From: Candidatus Poribacteria bacterium
GTDB lineage: Bacteria; Poribacteria; WGA-4E; WGA-3G
Assembly (NCBI GenBank): GCA_022821965.1
Contig: JAJECN010000020.1
Coordinates: 186,001 to 250,000 of the forward strand
Reading direction: 5' to 3'
Length of the DNA stretch: 64,000 nucleotides
Shown here one piece after another: positions 16,945 to 26,100 of this stretch. The stretch's first letter is position 1. Every line of letters begins with the position of its first letter. A model generated the notes under the pieces. That model was given only the letters and a program-made list of their open reading frames with translations. It was not told where the DNA came from and ran no database searches. Both the position numbers and the translations under genes were made by a program.

Positions 16945-19602
16945 ATGCACACTCATATTAAAACCAGTTTTTTGTTTTACATATTTACGTTGTTTGTATG
17001 CCTCAACTCCTTTTTCCTAAGGAACACCGCCGCACAAGTCAGCGATAACTATACATTCGAGACGATCGACGTTCCGGGTGTAGATTTTTTGGGGTTGGCA
17101 GCGAGTAGCGATTTTGAGGATTACGCGGGTTATACGCCGAGTGCTGATGGTGAAAAATTCGTCGCCTTTACGCTCATTGACGGTGTTTTTGAGACCTATG
17201 ATTTCCCCAACGCGAAAAACACTTATTTCTACGCACTCGGTAATAATGGACTCGCTGCGGGGCACTACGAGGATAGCGACGGTCTTTTCCACGGTGTCAT
17301 CTTAGAAAATGGTGAGTTGCGCCAATACGATTTTCCGAATTCTGCCGAAACGGAGATATACGGATATAGTGATTCGACCGGGGCACTGACGGGTAATTTT
17401 ACTGATACGTCTGGCATTCGTCGTGGGTTCTCAGGGGAGACGATAGTTGAGTTCCCTGGGGCATCGGAAACTTATGCCGATTTTGTGAGCGGACTGGGCA
17501 ATATCGTGGGTAGTTACGTAGATACTGAAGGCGCATATCATGCATACCTGCGTGGACCTGGAGGTAGTTTTGCAACTCTGGGTATTCCAGAAATACCAAA
17601 TATGGAATACTTTTTTCTGCACGGTATCAACGATGCACTGGTTGCCGTTGGCAGAGCGAAAGCAGTGGATGGTGTCCCGCTCACCTTTGTCGGCAACCCC
17701 GTCGCCCTACAAGAATTTAAGGTTCCAGGTGCCGTTAGCACAGAAGGCTGGAATATCAATCAGGATAGTTCTGTCGTCGGACACTATACTTCAGCCGATG
17801 GACGTACACACGGATTTATCGCAAGACCCTTACAGCCGACTGCTGTGCGACCACCTCCTGACCTCAACTATACGTTTGAGAGTATTGATGTTCCGGGTGT
17901 AGATTTTTTAGCAGTGACGGCGAGTAGCGACTTTGAGGATTACGCCGGCAACATGCGGGGTCCTGATGGTGAAAAAGATGTAGCCTTTACGCTCATAGAT
18001 GGCGTTTTTACCACCCACGATTTCCCTGGGGCACAAGGTACTTATTTCTATGCGCTCGGCAATAATGGCGTAGCCGCCGGCCACTATCAGGATAGCAACG
18101 GACTTTACCACGGTGTCATCTTAGAAAATGGTAAGTTGCGCCAATACGATTTTCCGGGTGCCGTTGAAACGGAGATATACGGATATAGTGATGCGACGGG
18201 TGCACTGACGGGTAGTTTTATAGATGTTGCTGGCATTCGCCGTGGGTTTTCAGGGACCACAATAGTCGAGTATCCAGAGGCACCGGAAACTTATTCCGAT
18301 TTTGTGAGTTGGACAGGTCATATCGTGGGCAGCTACGTGGACGCTGACGGCATATATCATGCATACATGCGTAGCTCGGTGGGCAGATTTCTATCTATCG
18401 ATCTTCCAGACGCACTAAATCTGGAATACTTTTTTCTCCACGGTCTCAACAGGACAAGGACTGTCGTTGGCAGAGCGAAAGCGGTGGGTGATGTCCCGCG
18501 CACCTATGTCGGCAGCCCCCTCAACCTACAAGAATTGCGGGTTCCTGGTGCCGTTAGCACGGAGGGCTGGAATATCAATCAGGATGGCTCTGTCGTTGGG
18601 CACTACGACTCACCCGATGGACGCAGACACGGATTTATCGCCAGACTCACTACCCAGACAGAAAGCGACCATTTCGGCAACGTCTACACCGTCACGCTGT
18701 CTAAAGGTTTGAACATGCTTTCTGTGCCACTGGCACCTCCAAAACCCATGACTGCCAAGTCACTGGTCGCGATGACAGGAGCAACAACCATCATCACGCT
18801 TGATACAGCAACTCAGGGTTTTGTCGCGTGGACACCAAGTGCCCCCGACGACGGTTTCCCAATCGAAGGTGGAAAAGGCTATATCGTCAATGTCCCAGAA
18901 ACTCGCAACTTTGCCTTCGTCGGCGCACCTTGGACAGATCCAACTGAAGCAGCAGCTGCCGCACCGACTGCTATTACCCCGTTGATAAGGGGGGATAGGG
19001 GGGTTACCCAAGAAGCGTGGGCGTTCGTTGTTAGTGGGCAATTGCAGGGGAAAACAACGTTTGACGGCTACAAGGTCATCGTCCGGAACCTGAGAACCAA
19101 CGGCATCACAACCACCTCGGTGCAAGGAGATTACTTCGCTGCTGCGACTGCCGACTTAGAACGACGCAGCGTCGTCCGAGTTGGAGATGTGATTGAGTTG
19201 CGCGTCATCGGTCCGGGTGGAAATGCTGAATCACAGACCCTCAGTTTTAAAGTGACTCCTGAGGACTTAGCAAACGCCGTGTTGTCCGTTAATCTTGATG
19301 GCATCGGTAGCCCCACGCAGAATCTTCTGTTGCAGAACTACCCGAATCCGTTTAACCCAGAGACGTGGATTCCGTATCAACTCTCCGAAGACAGTCAGGT
19401 ATCGGTCTCCATTTATGATACAACGGGTCAGTTGGTTCGGACACTTTCGCTCGGTTTTCAATCTGCGGGCTTTTACAATAGTCAGGGGCGTGCGGCATAT
19501 TGGGATGGGCGCAACACCCTTGGGGAACGCGTTGCGAGTGGTATCTACTTTTACCAGTTGACAACGTCATCTTCCAGCAAACACGGCGACTCGTCATTGT
19601 AA
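16945..19602 (+). CDS. exported repeat-propeller protein 1, frameshifted at the sorting tail
   Basis: An 885-residue exported protein with a signal peptide (~1-31). Two ~270-residue repeat domains begin near 35 and 309, each rich in YDFPGA, IYGYSD and GFSGE-type units that resemble HAF-like extracellular repeats. A linker domain from about 583 (LSKGLNMLSVPLAPP) and a FlgD/T9SS-like tail from 798 (NYPNPFNPETW) follow. The end reads SSSSKHGDSSL; shifting one base near 19567 restores FQQTRRLVIVK and a stop at 19605-19607. The paralogue at 19838 keeps that ending, so this copy has probably lost its final sorting residues. Function unknown. Confidence 0.8.
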   Translation: MHTHIKTSFLFYIFTLFVCLNSFFLRNTAAQVSDNYTFETIDVPGVDFLGLAASSDFEDYAGYTPSADGEKFVAFTLIDGVFETYDFPNAKNTYFYALGNNGLAAGHYEDSDGLFHGVILENGELRQYDFPNSAETEIYGYSDSTGALTGNFTDTSGIRRGFSGETIVEFPGASETYADFVSGLGNIVGSYVDTEGAYHAYLRGPGGSFATLGIPEIPNMEYFFLHGINDALVAVGRAKAVDGVPLTFVGNPVALQEFKVPGAVSTEGWNINQDSSVVGHYTSADGRTHGFIARPLQPTAVRPPPDLNYTFESIDVPGVDFLAVTASSDFEDYAGNMRGPDGEKDVAFTLIDGVFTTHDFPGAQGTYFYALGNNGVAAGHYQDSNGLYHGVILENGKLRQYDFPGAVETEIYGYSDATGALTGSFIDVAGIRRGFSGTTIVEYPEAPETYSDFVSWTGHIVGSYVDADGIYHAYMRSSVGRFLSIDLPDALNLEYFFLHGLNRTRTVVGRAKAVGDVPRTYVGSPLNLQELRVPGAVSTEGWNINQDGSVVGHYDSPDGRRHGFIARLTTQTESDHFGNVYTVTLSKGLNMLSVPLAPPKPMTAKSLVAMTGATTIITLDTATQGFVAWTPSAPDDGFPIEGGKGYIVNVPETRNFAFVGAPWTDPTEAAAAAPTAITPLIRGDRGVTQEAWAFVVSGQLQGKTTFDGYKVIVRNLRTNGITTTSVQGDYFAAATADLERRSVVRVGDVIELRVIGPGGNAESQTLSFKVTPEDLANAVLSVNLDGIGSPTQNLLLQNYPNPFNPETWIPYQLSEDSQVSVSIYDTTGQLVRTLSLGFQSAGFYNSQGRAAYWDGRNTLGERVASGIYFYQLTTSSSSKHGDSSL
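18976..19005. repeat. R4 repeat inside the coding sequence, copy 1
   Basis: TGATAAGGGGGGATAGGGGG within this span is read in frame as PLIRGDRGV. The related intergenic copy is at 25983 and the second in-gene copy at 21921. The third paralogue (22930) lacks the insertion. Confidence 0.65.
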
Positions 19603-19631
19603 AGTAGGACCCATCTGTATAAAACTTATAG

Positions 19632-19666
19632 GTGTCACAGTTATGCTATCGGTGTAACTGTGATAC
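19632..19666 (+). terminator. conserved 3' hairpin after propeller paralogue 1
   Basis: GTGTCACAGTT (19632-19642) pairs with AACTGTGATAC (19656-19666), with one G-T wobble and a 13-nt loop. The equivalent hairpin after paralogue 2 keeps pairing with a different wobble. There is no clear U-run, so termination is uncertain. Confidence 0.5.
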
Positions 19667-19688
19667 TCCAAAACAGATGAGATTTTTC

Positions 19689-19716
19689 TTGATTTTTTTG
19701 GAAAATATTATATACT
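19689..19716 (+). promoter_or_regulatory. promoter of propeller paralogue 2
   Basis: TTGATT (19689-19694) and TATACT (19711-19716) with 16-bp spacing, in a block conserved with 16840-16890. Confidence 0.5.
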
Positions 19717-19837
19717 TTCAGGGTAAATCTACGAGAATATCCAGTCCTCACTTTTACTAAATTGCTAAAGGCAAACATCATCCCTCAAGACGAGGTATCT
19801 GATATATTGTTTCTTATTTTTGGAGGAAATATCTATT

Positions 19838-22552
19838 ATGCATACTCAAATTAAGACCAGTTTTTTGTTTTACACGTTCACGTTGCTGATATGTTTCAAT
19901 TCTTTTTTCCTAACTAACACACCTGCACAAGTTGGCGAATCCGCCAGTGACAACTATACTTTTGAGACGATCGACGTTCCCGGAGTAGAGTTCTTACAGT
20001 TGAGTGCCAGTAGCGACTTTGAAGATTACGCTGGCAGCACGCGGAGTGCTGATGGTGAGAAAATGGTCGGTTTTACGCTGATTGATGGCGTTTTTATGAC
20101 CTACGATTTCCCGGGTTCAAAAAACACTTATTTCTTTGCGCTCGGTAATAATGGATTAGCCGCGGGACACTACGAAGATAGTGATGGTCTTCATCACGGT
20201 GTCGTCTTAGAAGATGGTAAGTTGCGGCAATATGATTTTCCGGGTGCCATCGAAACGGAGATATACGGTTACAGTGATTCAAGGGGCGTATTAACAGGTA
20301 ATTTTATAGATGCCTCTGGCGTTCGCCGTGGTTTCTCAGGGGACATAATAATTGAGGTCCCCGAGGCAACAGCAACTTATGCCGACTTTGTGAACGCGTC
20401 AGGCTCTGTCACAGGAAGTTACATAGATGCTGACGGTCTATATCATCCTTATGTGCGTACCTCGAATGGCACGTTTGTTTTTCATACCTATCTGGAGCCA
20501 TCCAATCTGGAATACTCTTTTGTGCACGGTATCACTGATACAAGGATTATCGTTACTCGCGCCAAAGCGGTGGGGGACCGACCGCGCTCCTATGTCGGCA
20601 CATCTCAGCACGGATTATCTGAGTTGGAGTTTCCGGGCAGCGTTAGCACGGAAGGTTGGAATATCAATCAGGACGGTTCTGTCGTCGGACACTATGACAC
20701 AGCAGATGGACGTAGACACGGGTTTATCGCCAAACCCACTGCGGAAACTGCTGCAAGATTCGAAGATATAGCTTATCTTCCAGCCCCTGAATTCAACTAT
20801 ATTTATGAGAGTATTGATGTTCCGGGCGTAGACTTTTTAGAGTTGGCGGCGAGTAGCGACTTTGAGGATTACGCCGGAAACACGAAAAGTGCTGATGGTG
20901 AAAAAAACGTCGGATTTACACTCATTGATGGTGTTTTTACCACCCACGATTTCCCTGGATCACAAGGCACTTATTTCTATGCGTTGGGCAATAATGGGAC
21001 AGCTGCCGGACACTACGAGGATAGCGACGGTCTTTATCATGGGGTCATCTTAGAAAATGGTGAACTCCGCCAATACGATTTTCCGGGTGCCGTCGAAACG
21101 TTCATATACGGTTTTAGCGATTCGACGGGGGCATTGACCGGGAATTTTATAGGGGCTGATGGCGTTCGCCGTGGATTCTCAGGTGACGAAATCGTTGAGG
21201 CACCCGAGGCAACAGCAACGTATGCCGATTTTGTGAATGCGGCAGGCTCTATTATCGGCAGCTTCGTAGATGCTGACGGTCTATATCATGCATTCGCGCG
21301 TACCCCGACTGGCAGGTTTATAATTCTGGACTATCTGGACCCATCCAATCTGGAATACTTTTTCTTGCACGGGATTAACGATGCAGAAGGCAGCGGCGTG
21401 TTTGTCATTGCCCGAGCCAAAGCGGTGGGGGACCGCCCGCGCTCCTATGTCGGCTCATACCTATATGGGCTACATGAATTGGAGTTTCCGGGCAGCGTGA
21501 GCACAGAAGGCTACAATATCAATCAGGACGGCTCTGTCGTCGGACACTATGACTCTCCCGACGGGCGCAGACACGGGTTTATCGCAAAACTCACCTCACA
21601 AGCGGAAGTGGAAAGTTATAGCAACACCTATACCGCCACGCTGTCTAAAGGGTTAAACATGATTTCTGTGCCGTTGGCACCAATAAGACCAATGACCGCA
21701 AAATCACTTCTCGCGATGACAGGCGCGACAACCATCATCACGCTTGATACAGCAACACAGCAGTTCGTCGCGTGGACACCAAGCGCACCCAATGACGGTT
21801 TTCCAATTGAAGGAGGGAAAGGCTATATCGTCAATGTCCCAGAAGCTCGAAACTTTGCTTTCGTTGGTGCCCCTTGGACAGATCCAACAGAAGCGGCTGC
21901 TGCCGCACCCACTGCTATTACCCCCTTGATAAGGGGGGATAGGGGGGTTACCCAAGAAGCGTGGGCATTCGTTGTCAGTGGACGCTTGGCGGGTAAAGCA
22001 ATGTTTGACGGCTACCAAGTCATTGTCCGGAACCTGAGAACAAATAGCGTGGTTACCACCTTAGTTCAAGGGGATTACTTCGCTGCTGCGACTGCTGACT
22101 TAGAGCGACGCAGCGTCGTCCGAGTCGGAGACGTACTCGAGTTGCGCGTCATCGGTCCAGGTGGAAACGCTGAATCACAGACCCTCAGCTTCAAAGTAAC
22201 CCCTGAGGACTTGACAAATGCCGTGTTGTCCGTCAGTCTTGATGGCATCGGTCAACCGACACAGAATCAGTTGTTGCAGAACTATCCGAACCCCTTTAAC
22301 CCGGAGACATGGGTCCCCTATCAACTCTCCGAAGACAGTCAGGTATCGATCTCCATTTATGATATGACCGGTCAGTTGGTTCGCACGCTTTCGCTGGGTT
22401 TCCAATCCGCGGGCTTTTACAATAGTCAGGGGCGTGCGGCATATTGGGATGGGCGCAATACCCTCGGTGAACGCGTTGCGAGTGGTATCTATTTCTACCA
22501 GTTAACGACCCCCACCTTCCAGCAAACACGGCGGCTCGTTATTGTAAAGTAG
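19838..22552 (+). CDS. exported repeat-propeller protein 2 with intact sorting tail
   Basis: A 904-residue close paralogue of the gene at 16945. It has a signal peptide (MHTQIKTSFLFY...), two repeat domains beginning with YTFETIDVPGVEFL and YIYESIDVPGVDFL, the LSKGLNMISVPLAP linker domain, and a C-terminal FlgD/T9SS-like tail (NYPNPFNPETW...FQQTRRLVIVK). ATG 19838 is chosen over TTG 19820 because GGAGGAA lies 9 nt upstream and the protein then matches paralogue 1 from residue 1. The linker region carries the in-frame R4 insertion. Probably cell-surface; ligand unknown. Confidence 0.82.
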   Translation: MHTQIKTSFLFYTFTLLICFNSFFLTNTPAQVGESASDNYTFETIDVPGVEFLQLSASSDFEDYAGSTRSADGEKMVGFTLIDGVFMTYDFPGSKNTYFFALGNNGLAAGHYEDSDGLHHGVVLEDGKLRQYDFPGAIETEIYGYSDSRGVLTGNFIDASGVRRGFSGDIIIEVPEATATYADFVNASGSVTGSYIDADGLYHPYVRTSNGTFVFHTYLEPSNLEYSFVHGITDTRIIVTRAKAVGDRPRSYVGTSQHGLSELEFPGSVSTEGWNINQDGSVVGHYDTADGRRHGFIAKPTAETAARFEDIAYLPAPEFNYIYESIDVPGVDFLELAASSDFEDYAGNTKSADGEKNVGFTLIDGVFTTHDFPGSQGTYFYALGNNGTAAGHYEDSDGLYHGVILENGELRQYDFPGAVETFIYGFSDSTGALTGNFIGADGVRRGFSGDEIVEAPEATATYADFVNAAGSIIGSFVDADGLYHAFARTPTGRFIILDYLDPSNLEYFFLHGINDAEGSGVFVIARAKAVGDRPRSYVGSYLYGLHELEFPGSVSTEGYNINQDGSVVGHYDSPDGRRHGFIAKLTSQAEVESYSNTYTATLSKGLNMISVPLAPIRPMTAKSLLAMTGATTIITLDTATQQFVAWTPSAPNDGFPIEGGKGYIVNVPEARNFAFVGAPWTDPTEAAAAAPTAITPLIRGDRGVTQEAWAFVVSGRLAGKAMFDGYQVIVRNLRTNSVVTTLVQGDYFAAATADLERRSVVRVGDVLELRVIGPGGNAESQTLSFKVTPEDLTNAVLSVSLDGIGQPTQNQLLQNYPNPFNPETWVPYQLSEDSQVSISIYDMTGQLVRTLSLGFQSAGFYNSQGRAAYWDGRNTLGERVASGIYFYQLTTPTFQQTRRLVIVK
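21921..21949. repeat. R4 repeat inside the coding sequence, copy 2
   Basis: CCCCCTTGATAAGGGGGGAT and the following AGGGGGGTT are read as TPLIRGDRGV. The copy sits at the same codon position as in paralogue 1. Confidence 0.65.
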
Positions 22553-22571
22553 GGCAAGCCGTAACTTATAG

Positions 22572-22606
22572 GTGTCACAGTTGTGCTATTGGCGCAACTG
22601 CGACAC
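22572..22606 (+). terminator. conserved 3' hairpin after propeller paralogue 2
   Basis: GTGTCACAGTT pairs with AACTGCGACAC with one mismatch. It is at the same distance from the stop as in paralogue 1. Confidence 0.5.
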
Positions 22607-22654
22607 TCCCTTACCCCTAAAAAATGTTTTTGTTGAAGATCCGGCGCGGTTCAA

Positions 22655-22715
22655 AACCGTGAAGAAATCCGCAGAAACACCGAAGCAAAGACCCCAAGCA
22701 AAAACCCTACCTTTT
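22655..22715. repeat. R9 repeat (GAAATCCGCAGAAACAC family)
   Basis: GAAATCCGCAGAAACACCGA and CCCCAAGCAAAAACCCT are the reverse complement of copies at 39349, 45106 and 50650. The remainder of the 22553-22929 gap holds only a hairpin and a promoter. Confidence 0.5.
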
Positions 22716-22823
22716 TTGAGGCCTGCGGACGTACAAATCCCAATCAGCCGAATTCCCACCTTTGCTGTAAGCAACGATCTGCCTATCTTTCAGAAATAAA
22801 AAGTGGTTAATATCACAGAAAAG

Positions 22824-22832
22824 TGCTATAAT
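22824..22832 (+). promoter_or_regulatory. extended -10 element for propeller paralogue 3
   Basis: TGCTATAAT is a TGn-extended -10; no good -35 is visible. The ATG is 98 nt downstream. Confidence 0.45.
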
Positions 22833-22929
22833 ATCCATAGAGAGTTCCTTTTGGTATCGGTTTGAAGATCTCATTTGAACAAAAACCGTTTACTCACGAT
22901 TTCCAAACACACATTAAAAAAGGATTGCT

Positions 22930-24747
22930 ATGCATCATTACATAAAAATAGCACTTATTCTGTCTATATGTCTAACCATCTGCTTCATAGCGGACACCTT
23001 TGCGCAAGTTCGTACCGACACACCGATTGCAGATTATATCTTTGAGACCATCGAAGTTCCTGGTGTCGATTTTCTGGAGGTGGCTGCAAGTAACGATTTT
23101 GGGGATTACGCAGGAAACACCCGGACCCCTGACGGAGAGAAAACTATCGGCTTCACGTTGATAGACGGTGTTTTTAAAACCTACGACTTTCCAGGGTCCC
23201 TGAATACCTATTTCTATGCACTCGACAACGCTGGAAAAGCAGCCGGACACTATAAAGGTCCCGATGACCTTTACCACGGCGTTATCTTAGAAGGTGGCGA
23301 ACTGCAGCAATACGATTTTCCCGGTGCAGTCGAAACCAACATCTATGGTCTTAGTGACGAAACGGGGGCACTGAGCGGTAATATCGTCGACGCAGCGGGA
23401 GTCAGCCACGCCTTCTCAGGTGATCTGATAATTACATTCCCTGGGGCGGTAGCAACTTATGGGGACTTCGTCAATGCCGCAGGTGCTGTCGTCGGCAGCT
23501 ACGTGGATGCCGATGGAATGTTTCATGGGTTCATACGTCACCCCGACGGCAGTTTCACAACTATTGACCTTCCAAAAATGCCGAATCTTGAATTCCTATT
23601 TGTGAACACCATCACCGATCTCGGTCTTATCGGCTTCAGAGCCAAAGCTGTAAATGATATTCTGCGGTCCTATATCCTCCTGCCAGATGGTATCCTCTAT
23701 GAAGTGCGACTCCCAGGCAGTGTTACCACCGTTGTCCGAAATGTTAATCAGGATGCAAGTATTATCGGTTATTATGACCTACCGGATGGACGTAGACACG
23801 GTTTCCTCGGTAGACCTAAAACACAACCAAACGGAGAAGGTTTCGGCAATATTTTCTCCATGCACCTTTCTAAAGGTTTGAACATGCTGTCTGTGCCGTT
23901 GAAACCGACTGTCCACATGACAGCACGCTCACTTGCACTAAAGACGGGGGCGACAACCCTCATTACGCTTGATGCCGCAAACCAGCAGTATGTGGCATGG
24001 ACACCAAACGCACCTGACGATGGATTTCCCATCGAAGGGGCAAAAGGGTACATCGTCAATCTACCAACAGCACGCGACATTGTCTTCACCGGAACAGGAT
24101 GGACGAATCAGACGCAGGTGCCCACAGCACCGCTCGCAAAAATACCCTATCAGACGTGGGCGTTTGTTGTTAGCGGATATTTAGAGGGTATCCAGCAGTT
24201 TGACGATTATCTTGTCACAGTCCGAAATCACCGGACGAAGGCTGTCATGAAAACTCAGGTGCGTAGCAATTATTTTGCCGTTGCCACTGCCGATCTCAGC
24301 TATCGTAGTGTTATTGAAGTTGGTGACACGTTGGAACTGATTGTCACCGATACCCAAGGCAACATCGTCTCAGAAAAGTTCAATTTCAGGGTGAATGCTG
24401 CCAATCTCGCAAACGCTGTGCTATCGGTCAGACTTACCGACATCGGCAGACCGAAGCAGAGTCTCTTGTTGCAGAACTATCCGAACCCCTTTAACCCTGA
24501 AACGTGGATTCCCTATCGTCTCTCAGAAGCTGGTCCGGTGTCGTTATCCATTTACGACGCAACAGGCGAACTTATCCGAACGCTTTCACTCGGCTACCAG
24601 TCAGCAGGTTTCTATCAGAATCGAGAACGTGCTGCCTATTGGGACGGACGTAATACCTTAGGTGAACCAGTGGCAAGCGGAGTCTATTTCTATCAATTGG
24701 TAACGCCATTTTTCCAGCAAACAAGACGGATGCTTATCTTAAAATAG
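22930..24747 (+). CDS. exported repeat-propeller protein 3, single-domain form
   Basis: A 605-residue relative of the two preceding genes with a signal peptide (to about FADTFAQ). It has only one repeat domain (YIFETIEVPGVDFLEV...), then the LSKGLNMLSVPLKPT linker domain, and an intact FlgD/T9SS-like tail (NYPNPFNPETW...FQQTRRMLILK). It lacks the in-frame R4 insertion of paralogues 1 and 2. AAGGA 7 nt before the ATG supports the start. It may represent the ancestral single-domain form; function unknown. Confidence 0.82.
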   Translation: MHHYIKIALILSICLTICFIADTFAQVRTDTPIADYIFETIEVPGVDFLEVAASNDFGDYAGNTRTPDGEKTIGFTLIDGVFKTYDFPGSLNTYFYALDNAGKAAGHYKGPDDLYHGVILEGGELQQYDFPGAVETNIYGLSDETGALSGNIVDAAGVSHAFSGDLIITFPGAVATYGDFVNAAGAVVGSYVDADGMFHGFIRHPDGSFTTIDLPKMPNLEFLFVNTITDLGLIGFRAKAVNDILRSYILLPDGILYEVRLPGSVTTVVRNVNQDASIIGYYDLPDGRRHGFLGRPKTQPNGEGFGNIFSMHLSKGLNMLSVPLKPTVHMTARSLALKTGATTLITLDAANQQYVAWTPNAPDDGFPIEGAKGYIVNLPTARDIVFTGTGWTNQTQVPTAPLAKIPYQTWAFVVSGYLEGIQQFDDYLVTVRNHRTKAVMKTQVRSNYFAVATADLSYRSVIEVGDTLELIVTDTQGNIVSEKFNFRVNAANLANAVLSVRLTDIGRPKQSLLLQNYPNPFNPETWIPYRLSEAGPVSLSIYDATGELIRTLSLGYQSAGFYQNRERAAYWDGRNTLGEPVASGVYFYQLVTPFFQQTRRMLILK

Positions 24748-24779
24748 GCGGGACTAAACATTGGTAGGAGGATCGCTAA

Positions 24780-24796
24780 CGAGGTTTCAAACCTCG
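24780..24796. repeat. R3 palindromic repeat
   Basis: CGAGGTTT-C-AAACCTCG, 33 bp past the stop of paralogue 3 and just before the threonine synthase-like gene. Confidence 0.6.
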
Positions 24797-24811
24797 CCTC
24801 TGATTTGAATA

Positions 24812-25921
24812 ATGCAATATCAATGCGCGAAATGCAATAACACATATCAAATCTCGCCGTTGCGCTATAAGTGTGATTGCGGCAGCGCGCTAAACCTCGT
24901 TGCTGATTCGCGTATCTTGCCAAACGCACAGATTCCCGCGGCGATGTCCCTCTGGCGGTATCGCGAGGCATTACCAATTGATGCAGAGACAGAGATTGTC
25001 ACGCTCGGCGAAGGCATGACACCTCTCATGCCGCTTGATGTTGACGAGCCTGAACACTTCGTAAAATTGGATTATCTTTGTCCGACCGGCTCTTATAAAG
25101 ACCGAGGCGCATCTGTCTTACTCACGCACCTCAAAGCACTTGGGGTCGAGAGTGTTGTTGAGGATTCATCGGGCAACGCGGGTGCAGCGATCGCCGCCTA
25201 CAGCGCGAGGGCAGGTATCCGCTGCACCATCTACTGCCCTGAGTCCACCTCGAAAGGGAAATTAAAACAGATTTCTGCCTACGGTGCCGAACTGAAATTG
25301 GTGCCGGGAAACCGCATGGCAACTACAGAAGCAGTCAAACTCGCGGCGGAAACCACCTGCTACGCATCTCACAATTGGCACCCGTTTTTCTTAGAGGGTA
25401 CAAAAACACTGGCGTATGAAATCGTTGAACAATTCGGATGGCGTGCGCCAACACACGTTATCTGTCCCGTCGGATTCGGAAGTATCTATTTAGGACTCTT
25501 CATCGGATTCCGAGAATTAAATGCACAAGGTATTATCAAAGACACACCGAGGCTCCTTGGCGTTCAGCCCGATGTTTGCTGTCCAATCTACAATGCCTAT
25601 ACTGAGGATACACCATCTCTCTCAAGAATGGCACAAACTGGGGAAACACTTGCTGAAGGCATCACCGCCGAACTCCCCATCCGAGGCAACAACATCTTAG
25701 AGGCACTTCGCTCTACAAATGGCGCGTTTACCACCGTTGACGATACAGACATCAAGAAAGGAATGAAAACACTCGCGACCAAAGGGATTTACGTTGAACC
25801 AACTTCCGCTGTGGTCGTTAGCGCGTATCAAAAGTTTAAAAAAGAAGGGATCATAACCACGGGTGACCAAGTAGTGTCGATCCTTACCGGTATCGGTTTA
25901 AAGGCAAGCAGTGTCTTGTAG
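24812..25921 (+). CDS. threonine synthase-like PLP enzyme with N-terminal zinc ribbon
   Basis: A 369-residue fold-type II PLP enzyme. The N-terminus carries a C5-x2-C8 ... C21-x-C23 zinc-ribbon pattern as in many archaeal-type threonine synthases. The PLP lysine is Lys96 in GSYKDRG, the phosphate/cofactor loop is EDSSGNAGAA, and YCPESTSKGK and PVGFGS follow. Threonine synthase converts O-phosphohomoserine to threonine. Related cysteate or other synthases share these motifs, so the reaction is likely but not certain. No other threonine genes are nearby. Confidence 0.75.
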   Translation: MQYQCAKCNNTYQISPLRYKCDCGSALNLVADSRILPNAQIPAAMSLWRYREALPIDAETEIVTLGEGMTPLMPLDVDEPEHFVKLDYLCPTGSYKDRGASVLLTHLKALGVESVVEDSSGNAGAAIAAYSARAGIRCTIYCPESTSKGKLKQISAYGAELKLVPGNRMATTEAVKLAAETTCYASHNWHPFFLEGTKTLAYEIVEQFGWRAPTHVICPVGFGSIYLGLFIGFRELNAQGIIKDTPRLLGVQPDVCCPIYNAYTEDTPSLSRMAQTGETLAEGITAELPIRGNNILEALRSTNGAFTTVDDTDIKKGMKTLATKGIYVEPTSAVVVSAYQKFKKEGIITTGDQVVSILTGIGLKASSVL

Positions 25922-25958
25922 TTGCAACGCCAGGACCCGATGTTCGTAATATTAATAA

Positions 25959-26075
25959 GACTTACGCATTGCTTCTTAAAGTCCCCCTGATAAGGGGGAT
26001 TTAGGGGGTTAAAAACATGGAAAATACCGCTTTTTTGCGTCCAAATGTCCAATATTTGCTCGGTTTGCGTAAGTC
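25959..26075. mobile_element. R5 MITE-like element with GACTTACGCA ends and nested R4 repeat
   Basis: GACTTACGCA (25959-25968) and TGCGTAAGTC (26066-26075) are perfect inverted ends. Inside lies an R4 copy at 25983-26010 (CCCCCTGATAAGGGGGATTT...). A second element with the same ends is at 45074-45199 but has different contents. No coding sequence is inside. Confidence 0.6.
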
Positions 26076-26100
26076 CTGATTAATTTAAGAAACACAAAAA

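Noticed and set aside
22572-22799. 75-codon plus frame between propeller paralogues 2 and 3
   Set aside because: It begins in the 3' hairpin and runs through an R9 repeat; no ribosome binding site and no protein-like pattern.
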